Of a stretch of DNA of 64,000 nt, positions 1 to 9,769 are shown in pieces (within the stretch, counting starts at the first letter, position 1; every line of letters begins with the position of its first letter). Below the pieces are notes generated by a model that saw only the letters and a program-made list of their open reading frames with translations, was not told the origin of the DNA and did no database searches. The stretch comes from Mesonia algae. Lineage in GTDB: Bacteria; Bacteroidota; Bacteroidia; Flavobacteriales; Flavobacteriaceae. A program made the position numbers and the translations under genes. Where the stretch lies: assembly GCF_003253545.1 (NCBI RefSeq), contig NZ_QKYV01000001.1, positions 516,574 through 580,573 of the forward strand, in the 5' to 3' direction.

Positions 1-240
1 CTCAGCTTCAAAATACGAATTTTCTTTATTGCTAAAAAGTGTATAATTTACATCTTTTGAACGGTCAGCAATTTTTTTGATAAAGTGCTTGGAGCTCTCA
101 TTTAAGCTATCTATAGGGCGACGTAATCTTATTTCAGAAATTCCGTAAGTTATTTTAAAAGAAGTCTGTGCATTTAAGTTTAGATGAAAAAACCAAAAAG
201 AATTACAAAGTGCTACTTTTAAAAAATTATATGACATCAT
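1..240 (-). CDS. GLPGLI family protein, N-terminal part (cut by window edge)
   Basis: This frame is open from a double ATG at 240-235 (minus strand) to the window edge, about 80 codons. The product begins with a signal peptide (residues about 1-24, ending LNLNA, then QTSF) followed by an IxYxI-type beta strand. That layout is typical of the secreted GLPGLI family of Bacteroidota, which is usually encoded next to TonB-dependent receptors. Here it starts 20 bases after the receptor stop on the same strand, so the two are probably co-transcribed. The GLPGLI motif itself would lie beyond the edge and is not seen, so the family call rests on the N-terminus and the neighbour. The molecular role of the family is not established. 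Its export to the periplasm is inferred from the signal peptide. Confidence 0.6.
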   Translation of the reverse strand, partial: MMSYNFLKVALCNSFWFFHLNLNAQTSFKITYGISEIRLRRPIDSLNESSKHFIKKIADRSKDVNYTLFSNKENSYFEAE

Positions 241-260
241 ATTTCTGTGTTGATCAATTT

Positions 261-2672
261 TTACAAGCGTTCACGTTCTTGATTATTAATAGTACGTTGA
301 TTGTCTTTGAGTCTAAAATTCCCAAAGTTGTATTTAAAACCTATACGGATATACCTATTTTCTGGTTGAGCAAAAAAGCCATTATCTTGATTAAGGTAAG
401 TTGAATTTAGCTGCGTAGCATAACTATTAAAAGCATCGGCTAGGTGTAGAGAGAGTTCTGCGCGATTGTTCCAAATGGTTTTACGCACCCCTAAAGAAAG
501 GTTAAGCATATCGTCTAATTGATATGATCCTTGAAGTAGAGAAGAAATGTATAAAAAAGTAACATCTCCTGTAAATGTTCCATCTTTAGAAAGCGTAAGT
601 CCGTTATACAAAGACAGGTAAAAACCATTAATATCATTGGTTACCTCAGCATTATTACTTTCAAGCGCAACAAACGTTTCTTCTTCATGAAAACCTGAAA
701 AAACAACTTGAGCATACCACCAATTTTTTAATGAGCGACCATGTAAAAAATCAATCCCGTAAGATTTACTTTCTAACATATTAGCTTGAACACTTCGTAA
801 AAATTGATTTTCATTATTTTGAAAAACTAATTGAGCGACATTTTCTCCGTTATCACGGAAATAAAAATCAAAAGAGTATGCGTCTTTATAAGTATAGTTA
901 AGATTAAAACTATTACTTAAAGCTGCGTTTAAATTAGGATTCCCTGCCTGATAGCTATTCTCATTAATATAATATCTAAAAGGATTTAAGCTGGTATAAC
1001 TAGGCCGAGCAATTTTTCTTCCGTAATCAAAACTAAAGTTATGATTTTCTGTTGCTTGATATGAAATAAATAAAGAGGGAAAAAAATTGGTATAATTTCT
1101 ATTTGTTTCTTGGTTTAAAGCAACTGAGTTTCCTTCTCTGTAAGTGTTTTCAATTCGCAACCCAGCTTTTGCCTTCCATTTACTCCAATCTTTACTTATT
1201 GAAGTATAAACAGCGCTTATTGCTTCATTATAAGTAAACTTATCGGCTAAATTATTATTATTATGAAAAGTCTCTGCAAGGGTATGTACGTCAAAAAAGA
1301 ATAAACTACTCGTGGAGTTTACGAAAGCATATTTTGCTCCTGCTAAAAACTCATAGGTGTCAAATACTGTTTCAAAATCGGCTTGACCCGCATAGATATT
1401 TATTTTTTGATACCCTTCTGATGAAAAACTGTTTTCAGTTAAAAGTAAATTTTCTTTATTAAAATATTGAGTGAACAGTTGCTGATCATTATTTTGTTCA
1501 AAATAAGTAGCATGAGCATTAAAACTTAATTGGGTGTTTTCTTTCTCAAAATTATGTGAAAAAGTGAGGTCTACTGCAGCATTAAAAAGGTCATTTTGTA
1601 ACTGACTGTTGGTTGTAAAAGTAGAATCTAATACTTTATTATTGTCAAAAATTCTTGTTATTCCACTATTATCTAAATCCTTTTTAGGGGTTAACGAGCT
1701 TGTTCCGTTAAGGCTAATTTTATTTTTCTCATTAAATTGATAATCTAATACAAGATTAATATTGTGCTGTTGCTCCTGTGTAGTTTTATTAAAATCTGTA
1801 TCCCAATATTGAAATACTTCTTTATTATTTAAAAAATTGATATAGCTTTCATCTTCTTTAAAATGTTTGGCTTTTGTAAAGCTATAATTAGCAAACAAAT
1901 TGAGTTTTTCATTTTTATAGAAGTGACTCGTTCCTAAGTTATATTTAGGAAAGATTGCTTGAGTATAATTTCCGTTAAGGCTTGCTTTGTAACCTGGAGT
2001 ATGATTTTTTGTAGTAACGATATTTAATATGGGTCCGTTTCCTGCATCGTATTTAGCCGGCGGATTTCTTATGACTTCTATTTGCTTAATATTTTCTGCC
2101 GAAAGACCATCTAAAAATTGTTTTAACTCACTAGAAGTTAAATATACTTTTTTATCATTTATATAAACCGTAGCCGAAGTATTTCTAATTTTTAAATCGC
2201 CATTTATATTAATGACTCCGGGAGTTTTGTTTAAAATATCCCAACTATTTCCGCTAGAAAGACTTGTATTTTCTACGTCAAAAATAATTCGATCTACCTC
2301 TTTTATAATTCTGGGTCTTTTAGAGTAAATTTTTATATCACTAAGTTGAGCTATTTCTTCTTCTAATTGAATAGGGTTTATTTGCTCATCGCTATCTATT
2401 ATTACAGGAATAATTTTGGTTTGATAACCTACAAAACTCACCTTTAGATAATATTCTCCAGCATTAATTTGATCAATTAAAAAGCTTCCGTTTTCTTCAG
2501 TAATGGTTCCTTTTACAAAAATAGAATCTATAGTAGCATTCAAAGAAATGTTACTGTAGCTAATAGGCTCATTAGCATTATCTACTATTTTTCCACTAAT
2601 TTCATATTGTGCAAAAGTGATAAAAGGGGAAAAAGTTAGGAGTATTAATAAATATTTAAAAATTATTTGCAA
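261..2672 (-). CDS. outer-membrane beta-barrel TonB-dependent receptor-like protein with carboxypeptidase-regulatory-like domain
   Basis: The protein has 803 residues. It has a signal peptide (about 1-21, ending FITFAQ), then a CarboxypepD_reg-like beta-sandwich (about 25-105), a plug-like region (about 115-225, with SSGNSWDILNKTPGV and IEVIRNPPAKYDAGN), and a long C-terminal barrel rich in alternating aromatic strands that ends close to the C-terminus. This matches the outer membrane beta-barrel family (OMP_b-brl_3 type) of Bacteroidota, related to TonB receptors. The substrate cannot be told from the sequence. The start is TTG, because a stop lies four codons upstream in frame and no ATG precedes the signal peptide. 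It is divergent from lepA and followed by the GLPGLI gene. A sequence TATCTTGG, one base off the -7 consensus, lies upstream. Confidence 0.85.
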   Translation of the reverse strand: MQIIFKYLLILLTFSPFITFAQYEISGKIVDNANEPISYSNISLNATIDSIFVKGTITEENGSFLIDQINAGEYYLKVSFVGYQTKIIPVIIDSDEQINPIQLEEEIAQLSDIKIYSKRPRIIKEVDRIIFDVENTSLSSGNSWDILNKTPGVININGDLKIRNTSATVYINDKKVYLTSSELKQFLDGLSAENIKQIEVIRNPPAKYDAGNGPILNIVTTKNHTPGYKASLNGNYTQAIFPKYNLGTSHFYKNEKLNLFANYSFTKAKHFKEDESYINFLNNKEVFQYWDTDFNKTTQEQQHNINLVLDYQFNEKNKISLNGTSSLTPKKDLDNSGITRIFDNNKVLDSTFTTNSQLQNDLFNAAVDLTFSHNFEKENTQLSFNAHATYFEQNNDQQLFTQYFNKENLLLTENSFSSEGYQKINIYAGQADFETVFDTYEFLAGAKYAFVNSTSSLFFFDVHTLAETFHNNNNLADKFTYNEAISAVYTSISKDWSKWKAKAGLRIENTYREGNSVALNQETNRNYTNFFPSLFISYQATENHNFSFDYGRKIARPSYTSLNPFRYYINENSYQAGNPNLNAALSNSFNLNYTYKDAYSFDFYFRDNGENVAQLVFQNNENQFLRSVQANMLESKSYGIDFLHGRSLKNWWYAQVVFSGFHEEETFVALESNNAEVTNDINGFYLSLYNGLTLSKDGTFTGDVTFLYISSLLQGSYQLDDMLNLSLGVRKTIWNNRAELSLHLADAFNSYATQLNSTYLNQDNGFFAQPENRYIRIGFKYNFGNFRLKDNQRTINNQERERL

Positions 2673-2735
2673 AATAAATAATCATTTTCTTTATCAAAAT
2701 GCCAAGATAATATATTCTTAGTGATTCTTAGCCAC

Positions 2736-2764
2736 TTGTATTGTTTTTCAAAAAACTATATTTG
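2736..2764 (+). promoter_or_regulatory. lepA promoter, Bacteroidota type
   Basis: TTG at 2736-2738, an 18-base spacer and TATATTTG at 2757-2764 fit the Bacteroidota sigma factor consensus (TTG, then TAnnTTTG). It lies 68 bases before the lepA start, in the gap between two divergent genes. Confidence 0.6.
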
Positions 2765-2832
2765 CAAAAATATCTTACAGCAAATCGAAGCAAGGAATTT
2801 TGAAATGAGCGTGTAAGAACTAAGAAGATGTT

Positions 2833-4629
2833 ATGAAGCATATAAGGAATTTTTGTATAATCGCACATATTGATCACGGTAAGAGTACCTTAGCCGATAG
2901 ATTATTAGATTTTACAGGATCTGTAACCGACCGTGAAAAACAAGAGCAGTTATTAGATAGTATGGATTTAGAACGTGAACGTGGTATTACCATTAAAAGT
3001 CACGCCATACAAATGAATTATCAACACAATGGAGAAGAATTTGTTTTAAACCTCATTGATACTCCAGGACACGTAGATTTCTCTTACGAAGTTTCTCGTT
3101 CTATTGCTGCCTGCGAAGGTGCGCTATTGGTAGTTGATGCCGCTCAAAGTATACAAGCACAAACCATTTCTAACCTTTATTTGGCTTTAGAAAATGATTT
3201 AGAAATTATACCTGTCCTTAATAAAGTAGATTTACCTAGTGCAAATCCCGAAGAAGTAACCGATGATATCGTAGATCTTTTAGGTTGCGATGCCTCGGAA
3301 GTGATTCCGGCAAGTGCAAAAACGGGTATAGGAATTGAAGAAATTTTAACTGCAATTATCGAACGTGTTCCAGCACCTACAGGAAAAGTAGACGCTCCTT
3401 TAAGAGCTTTAATCTTTGATTCGGTTTACAATCCTTTTCGTGGAGTAGAAACCTACTTTAGAGTAATTAACGGAAGTATTAAAAAAGGACAAAATATAAA
3501 GTTTGTAGCTACAGATAAAAATTATTTTGCTGATGAAGTAGGAACGTTACGCTTGAAACAATTTCCTCAAAAAGAAATTAAAACCGGAGATGTAGGTTAC
3601 TTAATAACAGGGATTAAAGATGCTAGAGAAGTAAAGGTAGGAGATACCATTACCGATGCTAAAAATCCAACTACCGAGGCTGTTGCAGGTTTTGAAGATG
3701 TAAAACCAATGGTTTTTGCAGGGATTTACCCTGTAGATACAGAAGATTATGAAGAATTGCGTTCTTCTATGGAAAAACTGCAATTAAATGATGCTTCGTT
3801 AGTATTTACACCAGAGAGTTCGGCGGCATTAGGATTCGGGTTTAGATGTGGTTTTCTAGGAATGTTGCACTTAGAAATTATTCAGGAAAGATTAGAGCGA
3901 GAATTTGATATGACGGTAATTACTACTGTACCTAACGTATCTTACCACGCTTTTACCAATAAAAATCCAGATGAGATAGTTTTGGTAAACAATCCATCAG
4001 ATTTACCCGAACCTTCTAAATTAGATCGAGTAGAGGAACCTTTTATAAAAGCGACCATTATTACAAAAGCTGACTTTGTTGGCCCAGTAATGTCTTTATG
4101 TATAGAAAAAAGAGGGGAGATTACCGCTCAAACTTACTTAACGACAGAGAGAGTTGAACTTTCTTTTGATATGCCTTTAGCTGAGATTGTTTTTGATTTC
4201 TATGATCGTTTAAAAACTGTTTCTAAAGGTTATGCCTCTTTTGATTATACTCCTATTGGTTTAAGACAATCTAAATTGGTAAAAGTAGATGTTCTTCTTA
4301 ATGCAAGTAATGTTGATGCTTTATCTGCCTTATTACACGTTGATAATGCTTATGATATTGGTAAGAAAATGTGCGAGAAATTAAAAGAGTTAATTCCGCG
4401 ACAGCAATTTGATATTCCAATACAAGCGGCAATCGGAGCAAAAATTATAGCTCGAGAAACCGTAAAAGCTCTACGTAAAGATGTTACTGCAAAATGTTAT
4501 GGTGGTGATATTTCTCGTAAACGTAAGCTTTTGGAGAAACAAAAGAAAGGTAAAAAACGTATGCGCCAAGTGGGTAATGTAGAAATACCGCAAGAAGCGT
4601 TTATGGCTGTATTAAAGCTTAATGATTAA
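2833..4629 (+). CDS. lepA: elongation factor 4 (LepA), ribosome back-translocating GTPase
   Basis: The protein has 598 residues, the normal length for LepA. It carries the translational GTPase G1 motif AHIDHGKST near the N-terminus, DTPGHVDF (G3) and NKVDLP (G4). After these come domain II, the EF-G-like domains and the LepA-specific C-terminal domain with the basic stretch [20 protein letters not shown]. LepA binds ribosomes and acts on translocation under stress conditions. It is cytosolic and membrane-associated. The gene is monocistronic here: it has its own promoter upstream and a strong hairpin terminator directly after its stop. Confidence 0.98.
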   Translation: MKHIRNFCIIAHIDHGKSTLADRLLDFTGSVTDREKQEQLLDSMDLERERGITIKSHAIQMNYQHNGEEFVLNLIDTPGHVDFSYEVSRSIAACEGALLVVDAAQSIQAQTISNLYLALENDLEIIPVLNKVDLPSANPEEVTDDIVDLLGCDASEVIPASAKTGIGIEEILTAIIERVPAPTGKVDAPLRALIFDSVYNPFRGVETYFRVINGSIKKGQNIKFVATDKNYFADEVGTLRLKQFPQKEIKTGDVGYLITGIKDAREVKVGDTITDAKNPTTEAVAGFEDVKPMVFAGIYPVDTEDYEELRSSMEKLQLNDASLVFTPESSAALGFGFRCGFLGMLHLEIIQERLEREFDMTVITTVPNVSYHAFTNKNPDEIVLVNNPSDLPEPSKLDRVEEPFIKATIITKADFVGPVMSLCIEKRGEITAQTYLTTERVELSFDMPLAEIVFDFYDRLKTVSKGYASFDYTPIGLRQSKLVKVDVLLNASNVDALSALLHVDNAYDIGKKMCEKLKELIPRQQFDIPIQAAIGAKIIARETVKALRKDVTAKCYGGDISRKRKLLEKQKKGKKRMRQVGNVEIPQEAFMAVLKLND

Positions 4630-4633
4630 AAAC

Positions 4634-4666
4634 AAAAAACCCTCTGAAAATCTCAGAGGGTTTTTT
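4634..4666. terminator. bidirectional intrinsic terminator between lepA and the small lipoprotein gene
   Basis: The 13-base arms (4634-4646 and 4654-4666) are perfectly complementary: an A-run, CCCTCTG, a seven-base loop, CAGAGGG and a T-run. It sits between convergent genes and can serve both strands. Confidence 0.85.
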
Positions 4667-4681
4667 GTTATATTTTATTTA

Positions 4682-4954
4682 TTAAGAGTTTTCACAATCT
4701 CCTAATTGCTCTTGAGCTGAAATAAAGTCGCTATAAGAATTGCCCTCTAGATCGAGAGTTGTTTCATTACCATCTTCATCAGTAGCCGTTACAGTTCCAT
4801 CACCGTTATCACAATATTCAGTAACATTATCCAATGCTCCTAATGATATCGTACAAGTGTGACAATCAGACGAAGATCCTCCATCATCATCACTAGAGCA
4901 AGAAGTAAATGCAAATAAACCAGCGGCAAAAGCCATTAACATAATTTTTTTCAT
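4682..4954 (-). CDS. small cysteine-containing lipoprotein
   Basis: This 90-residue protein has a lipoprotein signal peptide (AGLFAFTSC, lipidated Cys about 19) followed by SSDDDGG. An acidic stretch after the lipid cysteine resembles the lipoprotein export signal that sends Bacteroidota lipoproteins to the cell surface. The mature part has four further cysteines (CHTC, YC and GDC) and is otherwise acidic. The cysteines could form two disulfides or bind a metal. I recognise no named family and infer no function beyond an envelope-anchored, probably surface-exposed, lipoprotein. It is a single gene convergent with lepA. Confidence 0.75.
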   Translation of the reverse strand: MKKIMLMAFAAGLFAFTSCSSDDDGGSSSDCHTCTISLGALDNVTEYCDNGDGTVTATDEDGNETTLDLEGNSYSDFISAQEQLGDCENS

Positions 4955-5077
4955 AAGATTTTAGGTTTTTGTTAATATTTGCACCAATATAATAGGATTA
5001 CTTCAATTAAAGAACATATTTTTTAATTTTATTTAAGAAAAATTATATGTTAAACGATAGAATTATAACAACCTAAT

Positions 5078-6946
5078 TTAGTCTTCAGTAACTGTCTCTT
5101 CTAAGTCCGTTTTATGAGTTTGATTCTCAGGATCAAAAGTTTTCCCTAGATACACCAATTGAAAACCTTCTTCAATTTCAACTTCTTTACTATTGGAAGG
5201 TAAAATACTTAAGTCTCCTTCTAAGTTTTTAACAAATAGAGGTATAATTTCACTATCACTTTTAGAAATTTCTATAAGCCCTTCATAGTGATCTTTAGAG
5301 TTGATTTTTATTTCTTGAATTTTAGGATATTTTCGAGCGACTTCTGTTAACTTTATAAAATCATCAGTATGAGAAAATAAGCCATCGTTAGGATTATTTT
5401 CTGGATCATTCATTTCATCTGCAGATACGACTCTAAAAGAACCATTCTCTCCAAAATGTTTTTGAAATTTACTGATGGCAGTTTTGTTTATTTCGGTATT
5501 ACCAGTCATAGCCATTAAATACCCAACATCATTTAGTTCTATATTATTTCCTAATTCATCAGAAAAAACACTTCCCTCAATAGCTTCTATTCCTAAATCT
5601 TTTGCCTTTTGAATGTTAGTTCTATTGTTATCTACTAAAACTACGTGACGATTATTCTTTTTGAGATAAGCTCCAATTAATCTAGAAATAGAAGAAGCTC
5701 CAATAATTAAAATACCTTCAGAGTTCTTTAGGAAAACTCCTACCAATTGTGCAAAAAGTCGCGCTGTGGTAGCGTTTAATAATACTGTACCCAATACGAT
5801 CATAAATACTAACGGAGTAATATATTCGGCTCCTTCAACACCTTGACTTGCTAATTTTAATCCGAAAAGAGAAGCAATACCTGCAGCTACAATACCACGT
5901 GGTCCTACCCAGCTAATAAATAGTTTCTCATTAACTTTTAATGAAGAATTGATACTACTTAAGAAAACTCCAATGGGCCTAACTAAAAATACAACTATAG
6001 CAAATAGAATAAGTGCATTCCAATTATATATTAATAATAGATCATCAATATTAATATTGGCAGCCAATAAAATAAATAAGATAGAAATTAATAGGACACT
6101 TAATGATTCTTTAAAGTAGAGTAGTTCTTTTATATTGGGTAGGTTAGTATTCCCTAATACCATTCCCATTACCACTACCGCCAATAAACCACTTTCGTGT
6201 GCAAAAGCATCAGAGAGTACAAATACTCCAAGAACAGTTGCTAAAGTGAATACGTTTAATAAGTAATGAGGAATTACGTTTTTCTTTATTGAAAAAGCTA
6301 AGGCGTGTGCAAAAGTAAATCCGAAAGTAAATCCGAAAAGCACAATTTTTCCAAATTCAATCAAAGCCGTTTGGGTAAATTCTCTCCCTTCTCCAGCACT
6401 TATAAATTCAAATACCAATACCGCAAATAAAGCGCCTATAGGATCTATTAAAATCCCTTCCCATTTTAAGATAGCAGATACATCTTTCTTTAACGGAATG
6501 TTTCTTAAGATAGGTGTAATTACGGTAGGACCTGTCACGATTATTAAGGCAGCAAATAAGAATGAAATTTGCCAGGATAAATCAAAAATTAAATGTGCGG
6601 CAATTCCTGCACCTATAAAAGTAACAATTACAGCAACGGTAATGAGTTTTACAATAACCGGACCCACATTGAGTATTTCTCCTTTTCTTAGCGTAAGTCC
6701 TCCTTCAAAAAGTATAATACTAATAGCTAAAGAAACAAAGTAAAATAAACTTTCTCCAGGAAAAAGTCCCGATTCTCCATTCCAAATAGGTTCAATAAGT
6801 TTACCTCCATCAGCAGTAAAAAGTGTCGCAATGGGACCCACTGCCAAACCGATTAAAATTAAGGGTAAAATAGCTGGAATTTTAAATTTCCAAGCACTCC
6901 ATTGAGCTAATATTCCTAAGATAATAATTCCAGCAAGTTCTAACAT
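5078..6946 (-). CDS. cation:proton antiporter with C-terminal TrkA-N (RCK) domain
   Basis: The protein has 622 residues. The first roughly 400 form 11-13 predicted membrane segments of the Na+/H+ exchanger (CPA) fold, with the conserved helix region around GLLAVVVMGMVLGNT and WVGPRGIVAAGIASLFG. This is followed by a cytosolic nucleotide-binding RCK_N domain (GILIIGASSISRLIGAYL, then VVLVDNNRTNI, about 412-540) and a short C-terminal extension. Such proteins exchange Na+ or K+ for protons and are gated through the RCK domain. Which cation it moves cannot be read from the sequence. It is monocistronic on the minus strand. Confidence 0.85.
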   Translation of the reverse strand: MLELAGIIILGILAQWSAWKFKIPAILPLILIGLAVGPIATLFTADGGKLIEPIWNGESGLFPGESLFYFVSLAISIILFEGGLTLRKGEILNVGPVIVKLITVAVIVTFIGAGIAAHLIFDLSWQISFLFAALIIVTGPTVITPILRNIPLKKDVSAILKWEGILIDPIGALFAVLVFEFISAGEGREFTQTALIEFGKIVLFGFTFGFTFAHALAFSIKKNVIPHYLLNVFTLATVLGVFVLSDAFAHESGLLAVVVMGMVLGNTNLPNIKELLYFKESLSVLLISILFILLAANINIDDLLLIYNWNALILFAIVVFLVRPIGVFLSSINSSLKVNEKLFISWVGPRGIVAAGIASLFGLKLASQGVEGAEYITPLVFMIVLGTVLLNATTARLFAQLVGVFLKNSEGILIIGASSISRLIGAYLKKNNRHVVLVDNNRTNIQKAKDLGIEAIEGSVFSDELGNNIELNDVGYLMAMTGNTEINKTAISKFQKHFGENGSFRVVSADEMNDPENNPNDGLFSHTDDFIKLTEVARKYPKIQEIKINSKDHYEGLIEISKSDSEIIPLFVKNLEGDLSILPSNSKEVEIEEGFQLVYLGKTFDPENQTHKTDLEETVTED

Positions 6947-7116
6947 AAGGGTTAATGAGTTAAAAGTAATCGTATTGAATCAACGAAAATAGTTTTTTTA
7001 TCTTTTATTGTTTTATTTTCCTAGTGAAAGGAATGTTAAATCCATTGCAAAAATAGAGCTTAAAACCTTGTTTTTTGCTATTTTGCGGCGCATACAATAT
7101 AAACAAAACTTTTTAT

Positions 7117-7977
7117 ATGACCTTACACCCAATTGAAGCTGGTAATTTTAAGTTAGATGGTGGAGCTATGTTTGGTGTTGTTCCTAAAACTTTATGGACA
7201 AGAACCAATCCTGCAGACGCTAATAATATGATAGATATTGCTGCTCGATGTTTACTTATTGAAGACGGTGATAAGCTTATACTTATAGATAACGGTCTTG
7301 GGGATAAACAAGATGAAAAATTCTTTAAGCATTACCACCGCTGGGGAAATCATTCTTTAGATAAATCATTACAAGAAAAAGGATTTCATCGTGATGATAT
7401 TACCGATGTTTTCTTAACTCATCTTCATTTTGATCACTGTGGAGGAAGCATACAATGGAATAAAGATCGAACAGGGTTTGAACCTGCTTTTAAAAGAGCT
7501 AAATTTTGGACCAATCAAGAACATTGGGAATGGGCTACACAACCTAATGCCAGAGAAAAAGCCTCTTTTCTAAGAGAAAATTTACTTCCTATGGAAGAAA
7601 GCGGTCAATTACACTTTTTAGATCGCGAAAAAGGATCTCATTTTTATGAGCATTTAGGGTTTGGAGCTTTATTTGTAGACGGTCATACTGAAAAACAAAT
7701 GATCCCTCATATACAGTACCAAGGAAAAACTATCGTTTTTATGGCAGATTTGCTTCCAACAGCTGGTCACGTTCCTTTGCCTTATGTAATGGGATATGAC
7801 ACCAGACCTTTAATTACGTTAACCGAGAAAAAAGGTTTTCTAGAAAAAGCTGCCGAAGAAGGATTTTACCTATTTTTGGAGCACGATGCCCACAATGAAA
7901 TCATTACACTTAAAAATACCGAAAAAGGAGTGAGACTCGATCAATCCTATACTTTTAATCAAATATTTAATTCATAA
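7117..7977 (+). CDS. MBL-fold metallo-hydrolase
   Basis: The metallo-beta-lactamase fold is shown by HLHFDHCGG (His102, His104, Asp106 and His107 counted from this start), by DNGLGD near residue 60 and by the late FVDGHTEKQ and MADLLPTAGH segments. These provide the two-metal site. I chose the ATG at 7117 (MTLHPIEAG); the open frame runs 14 codons further up but that extension overlaps a promoter-like stretch and is not typical of the family. It is a soluble cytosolic hydrolase of about 286 residues, and the substrate is unknown. The subtilase gene starts eight bases after its stop, so the two are likely co-transcribed. Confidence 0.85.
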   Translation: MTLHPIEAGNFKLDGGAMFGVVPKTLWTRTNPADANNMIDIAARCLLIEDGDKLILIDNGLGDKQDEKFFKHYHRWGNHSLDKSLQEKGFHRDDITDVFLTHLHFDHCGGSIQWNKDRTGFEPAFKRAKFWTNQEHWEWATQPNAREKASFLRENLLPMEESGQLHFLDREKGSHFYEHLGFGALFVDGHTEKQMIPHIQYQGKTIVFMADLLPTAGHVPLPYVMGYDTRPLITLTEKKGFLEKAAEEGFYLFLEHDAHNEIITLKNTEKGVRLDQSYTFNQIFNS

Positions 7978-7985
7978 TTATATTC

Positions 7986-9665
7986 ATGAGAACACCATTT
8001 TTAAAATCAACTTTTGCTGCAGCAACTGTAGCTATGATTGCTGCTAGTTGTGGTACTACTAGTCCAGTAATTACTTCTACACCTATAGATAATATAGACC
8101 AACAACCGCTTAAAAATGTTACTTTAACAGATACCCAAATGAAAGGATGGGGAGGATCTGATTTAGTGACAGACACCATTCCTGGAATGAGCGTACAAAA
8201 AGCTTACGATGAAATCCTTAAAGATTATGAAGGTAAAACCGTAATTGTAGGAGTTATTGATAGCGGTGTAGATATTGAACACGAAGATTTAAAAAATATC
8301 ATTTGGGTAAACGAAGATGAAATTCCAGGAAATGGAATTGACGATGATAAAAACGGTTACATAGATGATATTCACGGGTGGAATTTCTTAGGAGACGCTG
8401 TAGCGGAAAACTTAGAATTTGTACGTATTGTAAAAAGATTACAACCTAAATACGAAGGAAAAACTCCAACTGAAATTAGTGCTGAAAACAAAGCTGAGTA
8501 CGATATGTACCAAAGAGCACAGCAAGAATTTGAGAAAAAATTTAATGAGACTACTCAAAACAAAAATTACTATACTCAATTACTTCAAACTTTAGAAGAT
8601 TCAGAGAAAGCGGTAAGTGAAAAACTAGGAAAAGAAGATTTTAATCAAAAAGAATTAGCTCGATTAAATCCAGACACTCCAGAACTTGAGCAGGCTAAAG
8701 GATTTTTAGTAAATATCATGTCTCAAATTGGAGATTTAGATAAAGCAAAAGAGCAATTAAAAGGAGGAATAGATTATTTCTCTGGTGGTTTAGATACTCA
8801 TTACAATTTAGATCTTAATGGTCGTGATGTAATTGGTGATGACCCATACGATATTACAGATACCAATTATGGTAATGGGGATGTTGATGGTCCAGATCCT
8901 AAAAAAGAAGATGCTAAACATGGTACTCACGTAGCAGGAATTATCGCTGCAGAAAGAAACAACGGAATCGGGATTAACGGTGTAGCCAAAAACGTAAAAA
9001 TCATGGCGGTAAGAGCTGTGCCAGATGGTGATGAGTACGATAAAGATATCGCTTTAGCTATTCGTTATGCAGTAGATAACGGTGCGAAAGTTTTGAACAC
9101 AAGCTTTGGTAAATATTTTTCTCAAAATCCAGAATGGGTGAGAGACGCTATAAAATATGCAGCAGATAATGATGTATTAATTGTTAATGCAGCAGGTAAT
9201 GATGCTTTAGATATGGATGTAACTAATATCTTTCCTAATGATCAAGACCCAGAAAACGTAGCAGAATATGCCGATAACTTTTTAACTGTTGGTGCATCTA
9301 ACTATGAATACGGATCTAAATTAGTAGCTAACTTTTCTAATTATGGTAAAACCAACGTAGATGTATTTGCTCCAGGTACTAAAATTTGGTCTACAACTCC
9401 ATTAAACGAGTACGAGTTTTTACAAGGTACTTCTATGGCTTCTCCAGCAGTAGCAGGAGTTGCAGCTTTAATAAGATCTTATTATCCTAAACTTACAGCT
9501 GCACAAGTTAAAAATGTGATTATGCAAAGTGGTTTAGCTTCTTCTTCAGATGTTGTTGTAGGAGGTGATGCTAAAGATGTAAGAGCATTTAACGAACTTT
9601 CAGTTTCTGGAAGAATGGTAAATCTTTACAATGCTTTAATTTTAGCAGATAAAATGTCTAAATAA
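7986..9665 (+). CDS. S8 family (subtilisin-like) serine peptidase, lipoprotein
   Basis: The protein has 559 residues and an N-terminal lipoprotein signal (MIAASC, Cys22), so the peptidase is probably anchored in the envelope. The catalytic triad is complete: Asp92 in VIDSGVD, His312 in KHGTHVAG and Ser483 in GTSMASP. The oxyanion Asn is about residue 405 (NAAGND). About 220 residues separate Asp and His, far more than in subtilisin, because of a charged, helix-rich insert (about 140-265). This extended form is common among Bacteroidota subtilases. The gene follows the MBL gene closely and is followed by a terminator. Its substrate is unknown, and a role in protein quality control or peptide nutrition is only inference. 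Confidence 0.93.
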   Translation: MRTPFLKSTFAAATVAMIAASCGTTSPVITSTPIDNIDQQPLKNVTLTDTQMKGWGGSDLVTDTIPGMSVQKAYDEILKDYEGKTVIVGVIDSGVDIEHEDLKNIIWVNEDEIPGNGIDDDKNGYIDDIHGWNFLGDAVAENLEFVRIVKRLQPKYEGKTPTEISAENKAEYDMYQRAQQEFEKKFNETTQNKNYYTQLLQTLEDSEKAVSEKLGKEDFNQKELARLNPDTPELEQAKGFLVNIMSQIGDLDKAKEQLKGGIDYFSGGLDTHYNLDLNGRDVIGDDPYDITDTNYGNGDVDGPDPKKEDAKHGTHVAGIIAAERNNGIGINGVAKNVKIMAVRAVPDGDEYDKDIALAIRYAVDNGAKVLNTSFGKYFSQNPEWVRDAIKYAADNDVLIVNAAGNDALDMDVTNIFPNDQDPENVAEYADNFLTVGASNYEYGSKLVANFSNYGKTNVDVFAPGTKIWSTTPLNEYEFLQGTSMASPAVAGVAALIRSYYPKLTAAQVKNVIMQSGLASSSDVVVGGDAKDVRAFNELSVSGRMVNLYNALILADKMSK

Positions 9666-9685
9666 TAAGTATTAACATTCACTTT

Positions 9686-9748
9686 AAAAGGTGTTCTATT
9701 CTTTAAGTTTTCAATTAATGTTAACTTTACGGAATTAGAACACCTTTT
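9686..9748 (+). terminator. terminator after the subtilase gene, long loop
   Basis: The arms AAAAGGTGTTCTA (9686-9698) and TAGAACACCTTTT (9736-9748) are perfectly complementary and followed by more T residues. The 37-base loop can extend the stem with one bulged base (TTC against GGAA). Confidence 0.65.
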
Positions 9749-9769
9749 TTATTTAAAACCTAAAACCTT

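Noticed and set aside
168-404. Plus-strand open frame of 78 codons at the left edge
   Set aside because: It lies opposite the receptor 3' end and the GLPGLI start and has no protein-like features; the minus-strand genes explain the region.
2800-2832. Tiny reading frame (ATG AGC GTG TAA) in the lepA leader
   Set aside because: It has three codons and no supporting signal; most likely chance.
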